A stretch of 64,000 nucleotides of DNA from the NCBI RefSeq assembly GCF_902859875.1, contig NZ_CADIKF010000012.1:62001-126000 (forward strand), given 5' to 3'. The notes beneath the pieces are model-generated. The model ran no database searches and had not been told where the DNA came from. It was given only the letters and a program-made list of their open reading frames with translations. The position numbers were made by a program, and so were the translations under genes. Positions 18,306 through 27,169 of this stretch are shown one piece after another. The stretch comes from Paraburkholderia solisilvae (GTDB taxonomy: Bacteria; Pseudomonadota; Gammaproteobacteria; Burkholderiales; Burkholderiaceae). The first letter of the stretch is position 1. Each line of letters opens with the position of its first letter.

Positions 18306-18816
18306 GTCGCTTCTCCTTCGTTCGCGACCAACTGCATTGAACTGCTCCACGATCGAAGCGACGCATGTCCAATACGAGACTCTCAGACGACATCCAACGC
18401 AGGTTACATAACAGACTGTGCAAAGCCGATATTCCATTTGAGATCAAAAAACGTAGTCCGGCCAGATTGCCTCCATGGCCCGCCCTCTGCAGGCAACCCC
18501 GAGAAAGGCCCTTACGTTTCCGCGCTCCCCCTTACGAGCCTCGGGGCGGATCGCCGCGACCGCTTTTTCTGGTGGATAGTCCACCGAATCGTAGGTTTGT
18601 GAAAGACCGACGCCGGGATACGAACCGATACTTTTCCTGAGCAGACATGCGTTTGCTTCGGCCCGGTCCGTTGATCGCGACCTTGGCCATCCATTGGAAG
18701 GTTTAAGCGATATCGCGTAACGTCGCAGACTAGAGAATGAAATGGACTTCCCCTCCTAAGGCTACGGCGGAAGTCCCTTTCATTCTCTAGCTATTTTGAT
18801 TTGCAGGATATTACCT
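18306..18816. other. Intergenic region with a long hairpin at its right end
   Basis: About 510 bp with no convincing gene. Short open frames here lack ribosome-binding sites. The first part must hold the AraC promoter. The right end (18730-18790) forms the 22-bp stem described separately. Confidence 0.45.
18730..18790. repeat. 22-bp-stem hairpin upstream of RMF-like gene
   Basis: Arms 18730-18751 and 18769-18790 are inverted copies with a single mismatch, enclosing a 17-nt loop (18752-18768) that contains CCTCCTAAGG. Each arm begins or ends with CTAGAGAATG/CATTCTCTAG. The structure ends 26 nt before the ATG at 18817 and is followed by a short T-rich stretch (CTATTTTGATTT). It could be an mRNA leader element, a small RNA or a factor-independent terminator. 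No open frame upstream needs a terminator here. The loop's CCTCCT resembles anti-Shine-Dalgarno sequence. Confidence 0.75.
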
Positions 18817-19026
18817 ATGTGGAAAAAACTTGCGCATCTGTTCTTGAAATGGATGTTTGGCAAGGATGTCGCTGATCCGGAAATCGATGTGGTGGCGCTG
18901 ATGGATAAAGGACGGGCCGCTTACGACACAAAGGCCGAATGTCCGTACGCGAGAGGCACGCGTCAACGTAAGGCATGGATGCGGGGCTGGACGGAAGCGG
19001 ACCACGAAAATCTGATGCTTTGGTAG
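18817..19026 (+). CDS. RMF-like small protein
   Basis: 69-residue protein whose C-terminal half resembles ribosome modulation factor: a Gly-x-x-Ala start (GRAAYDTKAE), then CPYARGTRQRKAWMRGWTEA, matching the RMF signature C-P-Y with Arg/Trp/Gly-Trp spacing. RMF dimerises ribosomes in stationary phase. This longer protein has an added N-terminal amphipathic stretch (WKKLAHLFLKWMFG), so it may act differently. Start at 18817 (AGGA about 9 nt upstream) is preferred to an in-frame codon at 18796, which lies next to the hairpin. The hairpin in the leader suggests post-transcriptional control. Confidence 0.7.
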   Translation: MWKKLAHLFLKWMFGKDVADPEIDVVALMDKGRAAYDTKAECPYARGTRQRKAWMRGWTEADHENLMLW

Positions 19027-19137
19027 TGGTGATGTCGCCGCGGAACTGACACCGGCGGAATTGAATGCGAAAGCGGCTCGTCGAGAGCCAAGGTTCAGTG
19101 CAGTTCCGGGACGACAGGTCAGCCTCGTTGACGACTT

Positions 19138-20043
19138 TCAGCGGGCAGCGATGCTGGCCAGTATGTCGGCCAGCGTTTCCGGTTGCGACAGCAACGGCGC
19201 GTGGCCTGTGTTGATCTGGTGCACGACGGTCGGTCTCTCAGGCACGAACGCGTCGGCTAAGTCGATAAAGCGTTGCTGTAGCGCGAGCCGGATCGAACGG
19301 TCTTGCAGTGACATGATGTAGTGGCGACGAAGGCTGCCCCAGCGTTCGCGAGTGGTCATGACAGGCGTCACGCTCGGTGCTGCGGGCTGGTCGCACGTTG
19401 TCAGATTCACTACGGCGCGATAGTCGTCCTCGCTCAGGTCATGGCACAACGCGCTCCAGCCATTCGACCAGTAATCCGGGTCTTGCGAACGCGCGTCTAC
19501 GCGCAGCACGCCAGTTGTCTTGGGATCGGCCATCACTTGCTTCGCAAGCAGTGAGCCTTCGTTTTCCGGGGCGATGCGGTATTCGCTCATCGGTACACCC
19601 GATGCAGGCATGAATGCGCAAAGATACACGAGATGCTCGATGTACTCCGGCACGCGCTCCGCGACCGCTGTTATCGCGATTCCGCCCATACTGTGACCGA
19701 CCAGCACGACCTTGCCGTCGCCAAGCGAACGCGCGTCTTCAATCGTCTGTATGACAGAGTCGGCATAGTCGTCGAGCGTGATGTGTGCGGACGGCGACGG
19801 TTCGGTGCCGAATGCTGCTTTATCAAGCGGACGCTGCGCATATGCCCGAGGAAACCGTGCGTTGAGACCGTGTCCCGGCAAGTCACGTGCGATGGCGGCG
19901 TGACCATGGCGAGCCAGCAGCGGGATGAGGCGCTCGAAAGACCAGGCTCCCCACCATCCCCCGTGAACTAACACAAATGGGACACGCGGTTTGGCTGGCG
20001 AACCTTGCGCGCGCGATTCAGCTTCAGTTTTGCTTTCGTTCAT
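19138..20043 (-). CDS. Alpha/beta-fold hydrolase
   Basis: 301-residue hydrolase of the esterase/hydroxynitrile-lyase-like branch. It has the oxyanion-site motif LVHGGWWGAWSFE, nucleophile elbow GHSMGG (Ser118) and a C-terminal His near 281 in INTGHAPLLSQPE. There is no signal peptide; the first 20 residues are hydrophilic. It is divergent from an AraC regulator gene and lies at the left edge of the nitrile island, so an ester, amide or cyanohydrin substrate is conceivable. That link is inferred from position only. Confidence 0.85.
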   Translation of the reverse strand: MNESKTEAESRAQGSPAKPRVPFVLVHGGWWGAWSFERLIPLLARHGHAAIARDLPGHGLNARFPRAYAQRPLDKAAFGTEPSPSAHITLDDYADSVIQTIEDARSLGDGKVVLVGHSMGGIAITAVAERVPEYIEHLVYLCAFMPASGVPMSEYRIAPENEGSLLAKQVMADPKTTGVLRVDARSQDPDYWSNGWSALCHDLSEDDYRAVVNLTTCDQPAAPSVTPVMTTRERWGSLRRHYIMSLQDRSIRLALQQRFIDLADAFVPERPTVVHQINTGHAPLLSQPETLADILASIAAR

Positions 20044-20264
20044 GCCATAGCCTCTACCTCAAGCCGTCATACCGTTTAGCGACCGATCGCTACAGACATG
20101 AGAAATGTAGCGTGACGGACGGCGTTTCGAATTGAACGAAAGCGCCACAGTTCTTGTGTAAATCCCGCAGCTGCGGCCACGCTGGATATCGGTGCCGCGA
20201 CGCCGGCACGAATATCGGATGTCGGCTTAGAATGCGGCACGTTAAGCACGAGGGCGGAAAAGGA
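20044..20264. promoter_or_regulatory. Divergent promoter region, hydrolase / AraC
   Basis: 221 bp between divergent starts. It must contain both promoters. No obvious palindrome or direct repeat was recognised by eye. Confidence 0.35.
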
Positions 20265-21206
20265 ATGGAAGAGACCCATAGCAGCGTGATTGCACAGGCG
20301 TCCTTTTCCGGCGAGGAGGAATTTCGTCAGGCGATATGCTCGGATGTCGTCAGCGTGGATCCCCGCCCATATGCGAATGCCCCCTTTTCTCTGGCGGTGA
20401 CACAACGATCGGCCGGAGGAGTGAGGGCGCTGTCGGTGCGTGGCGAGGCGCTCGTTGGAGTCAGGGACCGCCAGCGATTGGCGAGCGACGCGAATGAATT
20501 CGTCGGTGTGATCTTTCAGCGCGAGGGACGGACGGTGTACGAACGTGAAGGAAAACTCACCGTCGTATGTGCCGGAGACATTGCGTTGTGGCACAGCCAG
20601 CGCGAGGCAAAGTTCACCATGCCTGAACCTTACAGAAAACTCTGCATGGTGGTGCCAGCCGAAAAATTTCAAGATTTTTTACCGAACACGGCCGCATACG
20701 ACGGCTTGCGCATCGCGGCGAATTCAGTCACAGGTGCGATGCTCGGGGGCTGGCTCTCGGCCTTCGCCGATCGGGTCATCGAAGATGGAAGCGAAACACT
20801 TGGGAGCAGCATCGATTCAACGTTGGCGGTCCTGGCGGCAACGATCACAGCGCATGCACGGGAACTTGATATTTCGGTTAAAGACAGGCAGTTGCTCGCC
20901 ATCATGCGATACATGGAAAGCCGGCTTGCCGATTCCAGCCTGACCGCAGCTACCGTTGCGCAGCATTTTGGAATCTCGGTGCGTCATCTGGAGCGGATTT
21001 TCGCAGGACAGCGAACCACTGTTGCCGGATGGCGTAGACTGCGCCGCCTGGAACGTTGCCGGGCAGAACTTTCACATCCTTTGAATCGCAAAACCATAAC
21101 CACCATCGCAATCGATTGGGGGTTCAGCGACGCGGCTCACTTTAGCCGTTTGTTCAAGGCGACGTACGGTATGTCACCTCGCGATTTTTGTCGATCCACT
21201 CGCTAG
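20265..21206 (+). CDS. AraC-family regulator, FeaR/NphR-like
   Basis: 313-residue regulator. The N-terminal part looks like the AraC_binding_2 domain of FeaR/NphR-type activators: a long beta-rich segment ending LTVVCAGDIALWHSQRE and RKLCMVVPAEKF. The C-terminal HTH region reads LTAATVAQHFGISVRHLERI and TIAIDWGFSDAAHFSRLFKA. Start at 20265 is supported by GGAAAAGGA immediately upstream. A longer frame from 20154 has no such site. Members of this family control nitrilase, aldoxime and amine catabolism, which suits its place between the hydrolase and acyl-CoA synthetase genes. Target genes are inferred. Confidence 0.85.
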   Translation: MEETHSSVIAQASFSGEEEFRQAICSDVVSVDPRPYANAPFSLAVTQRSAGGVRALSVRGEALVGVRDRQRLASDANEFVGVIFQREGRTVYEREGKLTVVCAGDIALWHSQREAKFTMPEPYRKLCMVVPAEKFQDFLPNTAAYDGLRIAANSVTGAMLGGWLSAFADRVIEDGSETLGSSIDSTLAVLAATITAHARELDISVKDRQLLAIMRYMESRLADSSLTAATVAQHFGISVRHLERIFAGQRTTVAGWRRLRRLERCRAELSHPLNRKTITTIAIDWGFSDAAHFSRLFKATYGMSPRDFCRSTR

Positions 21207-21217
21207 CGACGCGAATA

Positions 21218-21243
21218 TGCGCTGAGTCGTGACGCTCAGCGCA
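21218..21243. terminator. Hairpin after AraC regulator gene
   Basis: 9-bp perfect inverted repeat (TGCGCTGAG, 8-nt loop, CTCAGCGCA) beginning 11 nt after the stop at 21206. There is no clear T-tract, so termination strength is uncertain. Confidence 0.45.
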
Positions 21244-21414
21244 ATTGCTGACCCTCGATAAGCGTCGCCCTCGCGCGACGGCTAGCACGCAATCAGTTGA
21301 AATTCTCTGTCGGCCACTTTTGTCTGTTCACAACGAATAGACCTGTGCCGCCGGGTGTTTATACGGAAACCCCTCTTGTCCAACCCCAGGCTGCATCGAC
21401 ACAAAGTGACCCGT

Positions 21415-23007
21415 ATGAACATCCCTGCCGCGTCCGCCACACCGACCGTCAATCCCTCTGTACCGAGCCTTCCCGCATTGCTGTTGCAACACGCGGCCGA
21501 TCGTCCGGATGCGCCCGCCATTGTCCAGGGCAACCGAACGATGAGCTACGCGGCACTCGCGGACCTCGCGCAAAAGCTTGCCACCCGCTTGTCCAACCTC
21601 GGCGTCGAAACCGGCGACCGGATCGTGTTGCACCTGGGCAATAGCGAAGCAGCGGTGATAGGAGCCTATGCGTCAATGATGCTCGGCGCGATAGCCGTGC
21701 CGCTGAACATCCATTTAAAGGCGAACGAGCTCGGCCGGCTGTTGCGCAGGCTGGCACCCGCCGTGTATGTCGGCCACGACGCGCAGCGCAAGCTGATGGA
21801 CGACATGGCCGCTGGATGGATACCGCTCGACCGCCGCTTCTACGTCGACGACACGCCGCACACACCGCGTCATGCCGGACGCGTTAGCGATGCCGCCGAT
21901 ACATGGCAAGCACTCATCGCATCGGCGCGCGAACTTCGTTCCTTTCCGCCCGCTGACCCCGATGCACCGACGGCACTGGTCTGCACGTCGGGCACCATGG
22001 GCGACCCCAAGCTGGTCGTGCATACGCAGCGCACCTTTACGCACATGGTCGAGGCTGCGCAGGCTGGCGGCTTTAGCCGCGAATCGAGGCCGCTAGCGCC
22101 GACGCCGCTGTTTCATATGCCCGGCTTCCATAACCTGTGTAACGCGATTTCATCGGGCGCCTGCATCGCGCTGCCGACCTGCCTCGATTTCGACGGCGCC
22201 GCCTTTCTGGATGCAATCGAGCAGCACCGCTGCACGAGCGTCACGGTCACGCCCTATGGCGCCACGGAAATGATCCGCGCACAAGTGCTTCGCCGCCGCA
22301 CGATCGATTCGGTGCGCAGCTGTGTGGTGGCAGGCGACGCAAGCTCGGTCGAGCTGCGGCAACGCTTCGAGCAAACCTTCGGCATCCCACTGATAGCACG
22401 GCTCGGCATGACGGAGGCGCCGTTTTGCGTCGCCCAGGGAAGTTCTCCGCACGCGATGTGCGCGCGGCCGGGTACGGCACGGATCATCGACAGTCACGAC
22501 AACGATGTGCCCGCAGGCGTGCCCGGCGAGTTGTGCCTGAAACTCAATACGCTATTTGCCGGTTACTGGATTTCACCGGACGTCATCGATCCCGCGCGCG
22601 ACGCCGACGGCTGGTATCGCACCGGCGACTTCGTACGCGAAGACGAACAAGGCGACCTCATCTACATTGCGCGGATCAAGGACATTATCGTGCGTGACGG
22701 CGAGAACATCTCGCCGGCCGAAATCGGGCAGACGCTGCTGATGCATCCGGCCGTTACCGACGCCGCGGTGGTCGGCATACCGGATGAAGTGCTCGGTGAA
22801 CGCATCGTCGGCGTCGTCAGATTGGCTGAACAGGCGCGCGATACGCGGCCTGACGAGATGATCGCGTGGTTAGCCACCCAGCTCGCCGATCACAAGCTGC
22901 CTGAGGCGGTGCTGTTCGTCGAGCAGATTCCGCGCACGGTGTTCGGCAAACCCGATCGCCGCGCGCTGCGCGAGCTGGCGAGCGCTAAGCTTGCGCCGCC
23001 GCGCTGA
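21415..23007 (+). CDS. Acyl-CoA synthetase / AMP-dependent ligase
   Basis: 530-residue adenylate-forming enzyme that would activate a carboxylic acid to its acyl-CoA through an acyl-AMP. Motifs in order: P-loop-like LVCTSGTMGDPKLVVHTQR, a TEAPFCV substrate-site segment, GWYRTGDFV, the hinge KDIIVRDGENISPAEI and the C-terminal catalytic Lys in PRTVFGKPDRRAL. I chose the ATG at 21415; the frame can be extended to 21355. It converges on the GlxA-type regulator gene with 48 bp between stops. Beside nitrile hydratase and amidase genes it supplies the expected last step, acid to CoA ester. Chain preference unknown. Confidence 0.92.
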   Translation: MNIPAASATPTVNPSVPSLPALLLQHAADRPDAPAIVQGNRTMSYAALADLAQKLATRLSNLGVETGDRIVLHLGNSEAAVIGAYASMMLGAIAVPLNIHLKANELGRLLRRLAPAVYVGHDAQRKLMDDMAAGWIPLDRRFYVDDTPHTPRHAGRVSDAADTWQALIASARELRSFPPADPDAPTALVCTSGTMGDPKLVVHTQRTFTHMVEAAQAGGFSRESRPLAPTPLFHMPGFHNLCNAISSGACIALPTCLDFDGAAFLDAIEQHRCTSVTVTPYGATEMIRAQVLRRRTIDSVRSCVVAGDASSVELRQRFEQTFGIPLIARLGMTEAPFCVAQGSSPHAMCARPGTARIIDSHDNDVPAGVPGELCLKLNTLFAGYWISPDVIDPARDADGWYRTGDFVREDEQGDLIYIARIKDIIVRDGENISPAEIGQTLLMHPAVTDAAVVGIPDEVLGERIVGVVRLAEQARDTRPDEMIAWLATQLADHKLPEAVLFVEQIPRTVFGKPDRRALRELASAKLAPPR

Positions 23008-23055
23008 CGTGGCTGATTTCGCCCGCATCTGCGGGACATGCCGCGTTAAAGCCCG

Positions 23056-24138
23056 TCAACGCAAATCCTGCGCAGCCGATGCGTTGTTCGATGGCCTTCG
23101 TGCGGCGGACCGCTTCGGCGCCTTCTGCACCGCAGACTTTGCCTTGCGCGGCGTACGCTCTGTATGCGCGGTCGTTTTGGTGCGAAAACGGTCGCGATAT
23201 TCGGTGGGATTGATCTGCAGCCGGCGTGCGAATACGCGGCGCAGTGCATCGGTGCCGTCGAATCCGCAGCGCTTTGCGATCTCGCGCAGCGACAGATCGG
23301 TGGCTTCCAGATAACGCCGCGCGGCGTCGATGCGTGCGTTGCTCAGAAATGTGATCGGCGTCACACCGCATTCCTTGATGAACGTCCGCGCGAGATTGCG
23401 CGAGCTCATATGGATGCGTTCGGCCAGCGACGCCACTGAATGATCCACTTGCAGATTGTCGAGAATGTACTGCTGCAACGCGCCCGTCTGCGATCCCGTC
23501 GCCGCCTGCGACTCGAGCAGCGGGCTGAACTGCGACTGGCCGCCCGCGCGGCGCAGATACACGATCAGGTATTTCGCGACGTCGAGCGCCATCGTCTTGC
23601 CGAAATCTTCTTCGATCAGCGCCAGCGACAGGTCGATGCCGGCCGTCACGCCGGCTGTCGTGTAGATGCTGCCGTCGTTGACGTAGATGTGATCGGGCTC
23701 GATACGCGCCTTCGGGAAGGTTGCCGAAAGCCTCGGCACGTCCATCCAGTGAGTCGTCACGACACGGTTATCCAGAAGCCCGGCCGGCCCAAGCGCGAAC
23801 AGGCCGTTGCATATCGCGCAAACCCGCCTCGAGCGCCGGTGTTGCTGGCGCAGCCATTCGTGCAGTGCCGGGTCGTCGAATACATCGAAGATGCCGATAC
23901 CGCCGGGCACGATGATCGTGTCGAACTCGGGGCATACGTCAAAGATCGTGCGATCCGGCGTCACGGTCAGACCGCTCGACGATTGCACTGCGCCACGCGT
24001 CGTGCCGACCGTAAGCATTTCGTATTCGAATTCGCCCCGACTGAGGACCTTGACCTCGCCAAACGCGTCGCGCGGGCCGGCGATATCGAGAAGCTGGAAG
24101 CCAGGAAACACCACCATGCCGATCTTGATGCGCTTCAT
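23056..24138 (-). CDS. GlxA-family transcriptional regulator (DJ-1/PfpI plus AraC domains)
   Basis: 360-residue regulator. N-terminal DJ-1/PfpI-like domain (IGMVVFPGFQLLDIAGPRDA, then FDTIIVPGGIG, nucleophile-elbow Cys in RVCAICNGLFALGPAGLL). C-terminal AraC-type double HTH (SVASLAERIHMSSRNLARTF, SLREIAKRCGFDGTDALRRV). A basic, low-complexity tail of about 40 residues follows. Start at 24138 begins exactly at the DJ-1 domain; a longer frame from 24231 lacks homology-like sequence. It lies 98 bp downstream of the metal permease gene on the same strand, so it may be read from the nitrile hydratase operon and could regulate it. Effector unknown. Confidence 0.9.
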   Translation of the reverse strand: MKRIKIGMVVFPGFQLLDIAGPRDAFGEVKVLSRGEFEYEMLTVGTTRGAVQSSSGLTVTPDRTIFDVCPEFDTIIVPGGIGIFDVFDDPALHEWLRQQHRRSRRVCAICNGLFALGPAGLLDNRVVTTHWMDVPRLSATFPKARIEPDHIYVNDGSIYTTAGVTAGIDLSLALIEEDFGKTMALDVAKYLIVYLRRAGGQSQFSPLLESQAATGSQTGALQQYILDNLQVDHSVASLAERIHMSSRNLARTFIKECGVTPITFLSNARIDAARRYLEATDLSLREIAKRCGFDGTDALRRVFARRLQINPTEYRDRFRTKTTAHTERTPRKAKSAVQKAPKRSAARRPSNNASAAQDLR

Positions 24139-24236
24139 CGAGGTCACTCGCAGAGACGTGAAACAGTTTGAACACCCACGCGCGGCGTCGCGCTGCGGAC
24201 CGCGACCGCAGTATGCCGTGCTGCGCGACATGCCGG

Positions 24237-25286
24237 TCAGGCAGCGGCGACGTCCCGATCGTATCGTTTAATTTTATAGAGCAACGCGGAGACGATCCAA
24301 CCGACAATAAAGATTCCGACAATCGCATAGCCGAGCGTGCCGAAGTTGTCGTTGAGCGTATCGACGAAATGCCAGAACGGCCCCGACAGACCAAGCGTCT
24401 GTCTCGCGATGCCAAGCGCTTCGATCCCGCCGATCAGCAGTGCAACGACCGTCGAGATCAGCGTGATCGTCACGTTGTAGTACAGCTTGCGCAGCGGCTT
24501 TACGAACGCCCAGCCATAGGCGCCAAGCATCAGAATCCCGTCAGTGGTGTCGACGGTCAGCATGCCCGCGGCGAACAGGCAGGGAAACACGAGGATCGTC
24601 CCCATCGAAAAGCCTGCCGATGCCTGCGATGCCGAGGTGCCGAGTAGGGCGACTTCGGTCGCGGTCTCGAAGCCCAGGCCGAACAATATGCCGAGCGGGA
24701 ACATCAGCCAGCTCGATCGTATGAAACGGAATAGCGGCTTGCATACGCGGGCGAGCAGATTGCCGTCGAATTGCAGCAGCCGCGCGTCGCCGGTTTGCTG
24801 CGTCTGGCCGCTCCTCGCGCGACGGAAGGCTCGCACCAGGTCGATCAGCAACACGACATTGACCGCACCGATCGCGAGCAGGAATGTCGCGGACACCACG
24901 GTGCCGATCGTCGCTCCCGTTTCCCTGAACGTATCGAAATGATGGACCAGTGCCTTGGTTGCCAACGCAACGACGATAGCGCCGACGACCACCGTCAGCG
25001 AATGTCCGAGCGCGAAGAAAAAACCGACTGTGACGGGGCGCTTGCCGTCGTTCATCAGCTTGCGCGTGACATTGTCGATGGCGGCGATATGGTCCGCATC
25101 CATCGCATGACGCAGGCCGAAGCTGTATGCGAGAAATGCGGTGCCAACCAGTGCCGGCGATACGCGCAGGACCGCGTACGCCCATCCCCATGCGAACAGG
25201 TTGATCAGCCCGAGCGCCACATACATCGCGACAATGCTGCCTCGCGTCGAAGCGGCGGGGCGCGCGGTTCCGGTTAGGGTAGTCAT
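24237..25286 (-). CDS. nhlF: Nickel/cobalt permease, HoxN/NhlF type
   Basis: 349-residue inner-membrane permease of the NiCoT family, with about eight membrane segments. The diagnostic H-x4-D-H signature appears as FGLRHAMDADHIAAIDNVTR, followed by GFFFALGHSLTVVV and LGFETATEVALL. NhlF proteins import Co2+ for cobalt-type nitrile hydratase, and this gene follows directly after such a hydratase and its activator, which decides cobalt over nickel as the likely substrate. Start at 25286 has AGGAAA 8 nt upstream; the longer frame to 25526 overlaps the activator gene and is rejected. Confidence 0.93.
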   Translation of the reverse strand: MTTLTGTARPAASTRGSIVAMYVALGLINLFAWGWAYAVLRVSPALVGTAFLAYSFGLRHAMDADHIAAIDNVTRKLMNDGKRPVTVGFFFALGHSLTVVVGAIVVALATKALVHHFDTFRETGATIGTVVSATFLLAIGAVNVVLLIDLVRAFRRARSGQTQQTGDARLLQFDGNLLARVCKPLFRFIRSSWLMFPLGILFGLGFETATEVALLGTSASQASAGFSMGTILVFPCLFAAGMLTVDTTDGILMLGAYGWAFVKPLRKLYYNVTITLISTVVALLIGGIEALGIARQTLGLSGPFWHFVDTLNDNFGTLGYAIVGIFIVGWIVSALLYKIKRYDRDVAAA

Positions 25287-25327
25287 CACAGGTTTCCTAT
25301 GCAGTATGTGCGGTTTGGCGTCGTCGA

Positions 25328-25678
25328 TCAGCAGGCGGCGGGCGCCGTTTTGCGGGCGGCCAGCACCCGTTCCAGGTCGGCTGCGCCGAGCGTGTCGCTG
25401 GACGCGATCACGCTCAGCAATGCTTCGAGAAAGCGCTCGTAATAGTCCCAGCGCGGCTGGTTCGCGCAATCCATTGCTTCCCAGCGGGCGATTGAAGCGA
25501 TCAGGCACTGCCTGAACGCTTCCCACTCGAAACAGCCGGCTTTCGCGAGCGACAGTGCAAGCCCGAATACGTCACGTTCCCACCGGTTGGTGAAAAGCAG
25601 CTTTCCGTCGACGCGTGGCGGCGAGTCCGGCTCGCCGAGCATCGATGCCGTTGCGTACTCCTCGAATCGCATGAACAT
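25328..25678 (-). CDS. Nitrile hydratase activator/accessory protein (P14K type)
   Basis: 116-residue accessory protein required for cobalt insertion and cysteine oxidation in the alpha subunit. In known systems it acts by exchanging with the beta subunit. It resembles the N-terminal half of beta subunits, seen in FTNRWERDVFGLALSLAKAG, FEWEAFRQCLIASIARWE and YYERFLEALLSVI. It starts 13 bp after the alpha-subunit stop and precedes the NhlF-type permease, the standard order beta-alpha-activator-transporter. The C-terminus ends in AAC; whether that Cys binds metal is unknown. Confidence 0.9.
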   Translation of the reverse strand: MFMRFEEYATASMLGEPDSPPRVDGKLLFTNRWERDVFGLALSLAKAGCFEWEAFRQCLIASIARWEAMDCANQPRWDYYERFLEALLSVIASSDTLGAADLERVLAARKTAPAAC

Positions 25679-25691
25679 CGCGCGCCCCTAT

Positions 25692-26315
25692 CTATTGCCG
25701 CGGCGCCGCGACGAGCGCGACGCCCATCATCGATTCCGGCGTGACCAGTCCGGCGAGCGCTTCCTCGCTCATGCCTTCGGTGTTCGCCGGGCGTTCGGGA
25801 ATCACGAACCAGCGGATCTGCGCACTGCTGTCCCACACCTTCACTTCCTTCGTAGCCGGCACGGTGACCCCGAACTCGCGCAGCACCGCGCGCGGTTCGC
25901 GCACGCCGCGCGCACGGAACACCGGGTCCTTGTACCAGTAAGGCGGCAGCCCCAGCACCGGCCACGGATAGCACGAGCACAGCGTGCAGATGATCAGGTT
26001 GTGCACCTGCTCGTCGTTGGCGACGGCGGCCATGTGCTCGCCTTCGGCGCCCGCCATGCCGACCGGCAGATCCAGTTCGGCGATCGCGCCCGGCGTGTTT
26101 GCGACGAGCCGTTTCTTGTACTCCGCGTCGACCCACGCTCGGGCCACGATCTTCGCGCCGTTGAACGGACCGGCGACGGTTTCGAAATGACGCAGCACGG
26201 TGTCGACCGAATCGCTGCCGATCACGCCTTTCTCGATCAGCAGCGCCTCGAGCGCACGCACTTTTGCTGCACTGGTTGCTTCACGGTCGTCTGGAAAGCC
26301 AAAGATTTCGCTCAT
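25692..26315 (-). CDS. nthA: Nitrile hydratase alpha subunit, cobalt type
   Basis: Catalytic subunit (207 residues) that hydrates nitriles to amides in the cytosol as an alpha-beta heterodimer. The metal site is C110-T-L-C113-S-C115 (ICTLCSCYPWPVLG). The Thr at the second position marks the cobalt class; iron enzymes have Ser there. C113 and C115 would be oxidised to sulfinate and sulfenate. Family segments include IVARAWVDAEYKKRLVAN and VWDSSAQIRWFVIPERP. The start at 26315 lies 13 bp after the beta stop; the frame extends upstream into the beta gene and is not used. Confidence 0.96.
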   Translation of the reverse strand: MSEIFGFPDDREATSAAKVRALEALLIEKGVIGSDSVDTVLRHFETVAGPFNGAKIVARAWVDAEYKKRLVANTPGAIAELDLPVGMAGAEGEHMAAVANDEQVHNLIICTLCSCYPWPVLGLPPYWYKDPVFRARGVREPRAVLREFGVTVPATKEVKVWDSSAQIRWFVIPERPANTEGMSEEALAGLVTPESMMGVALVAAPRQ

Positions 26316-26328
26316 GTCGTTCGCCTTT

Positions 26329-27072
26329 TTAATTGGCGGCCCGCACATAGGCTTCGTACAGGTCCGCGTAGATGGTCGTGCTGGATTCGCTCTTGCCCGG
26401 GCCCCAGATGTCGGCGGCCTCGAATGCGATCCGGTAGACGGGCATCGGCTTGCCGATACCGTCGACGCCCGTCGATACGAAATACGAAAAGCGGCCCGGA
26501 TAAACGATGTCGATGGTGCCGGCCTTGTTGCGCAAATAGCCGGGAAGGCGCGTATGGTCGACCGCCTCGGGATCGGCAATGCGAACTGTGTCACCGGCGG
26601 CAAAGCGCGGCGCGCGATCGGCTTCGTGATAACCGGAATCGCCTTGCTGCAGATACGCGTTGATCTGCGATGCAAGCGGCGCGCTCGGCCGGTCCGGCAA
26701 TGCGGCGTCAGGATGCGCACGATAGAACGCCGTTTTCTCCGCGAGCTCCTCGGTGCTGATATAGCCCGCGTCGACGAAAAACTGCGCGATGCCGCCGAGC
26801 CACTTTTCGTAGTAGCGGTACTTGAAATATTCAAAGGGCTGCATGTCTTCCGCACCGGTGCGCAGTGATGCCCATGTCCAGTCGCTTTTGAAGCGGGTAG
26901 GCAGGTCCCTGACCGGATAGGCGGGCAGCGCGTCGGCAAGATGCGCGCTCTCAGCCATCATCGTGGTGTGAATACCGAAGATGCGCTGCTCCCATGGCTC
27001 GACGAAGACTCGCGTCTCGGGATTGATCGGCCCGAGGTTCTCGATGCCTCCAAGATGGTGCTGTAGTTTCAC
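26329..27072 (-). CDS. nthB: Nitrile hydratase beta subunit
   Basis: 247-residue structural and substrate-pocket subunit of nitrile hydratase. It begins at the GTG at 27072, giving VKLQHHLGGIENLGPINPE, the family's normal N-terminus, with GGAG 8 nt upstream. A longer frame to 27105 adds 11 atypical residues. The C-terminal barrel shows RFAAGDTVRI, RLPGYLRNKAGTIDIVYPG and VYRIAFEAADIWG, as in known beta subunits. Beta precedes alpha here, the order common in cobalt-type proteobacterial and actinobacterial clusters. Confidence 0.95.
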   Translation of the reverse strand: MKLQHHLGGIENLGPINPETRVFVEPWEQRIFGIHTTMMAESAHLADALPAYPVRDLPTRFKSDWTWASLRTGAEDMQPFEYFKYRYYEKWLGGIAQFFVDAGYISTEELAEKTAFYRAHPDAALPDRPSAPLASQINAYLQQGDSGYHEADRAPRFAAGDTVRIADPEAVDHTRLPGYLRNKAGTIDIVYPGRFSYFVSTGVDGIGKPMPVYRIAFEAADIWGPGKSESSTTIYADLYEAYVRAAN

Positions 27073-27169
27073 GGTGTGCTCCGAACGGGGGGCGATAAAG
27101 CGCATGGATCGCGAGACGCTGGATGGGTGGCGACGGTGCGCGCGCGGTGCTGCAGTCAGGGTGCAGCGG

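Noticed and set aside
24193..24211. Short hairpin (CTGCGG / CCGCAG) after the NhlF gene
   Set aside because: Only 6 bp with no T-tract; too weak to call a terminator.
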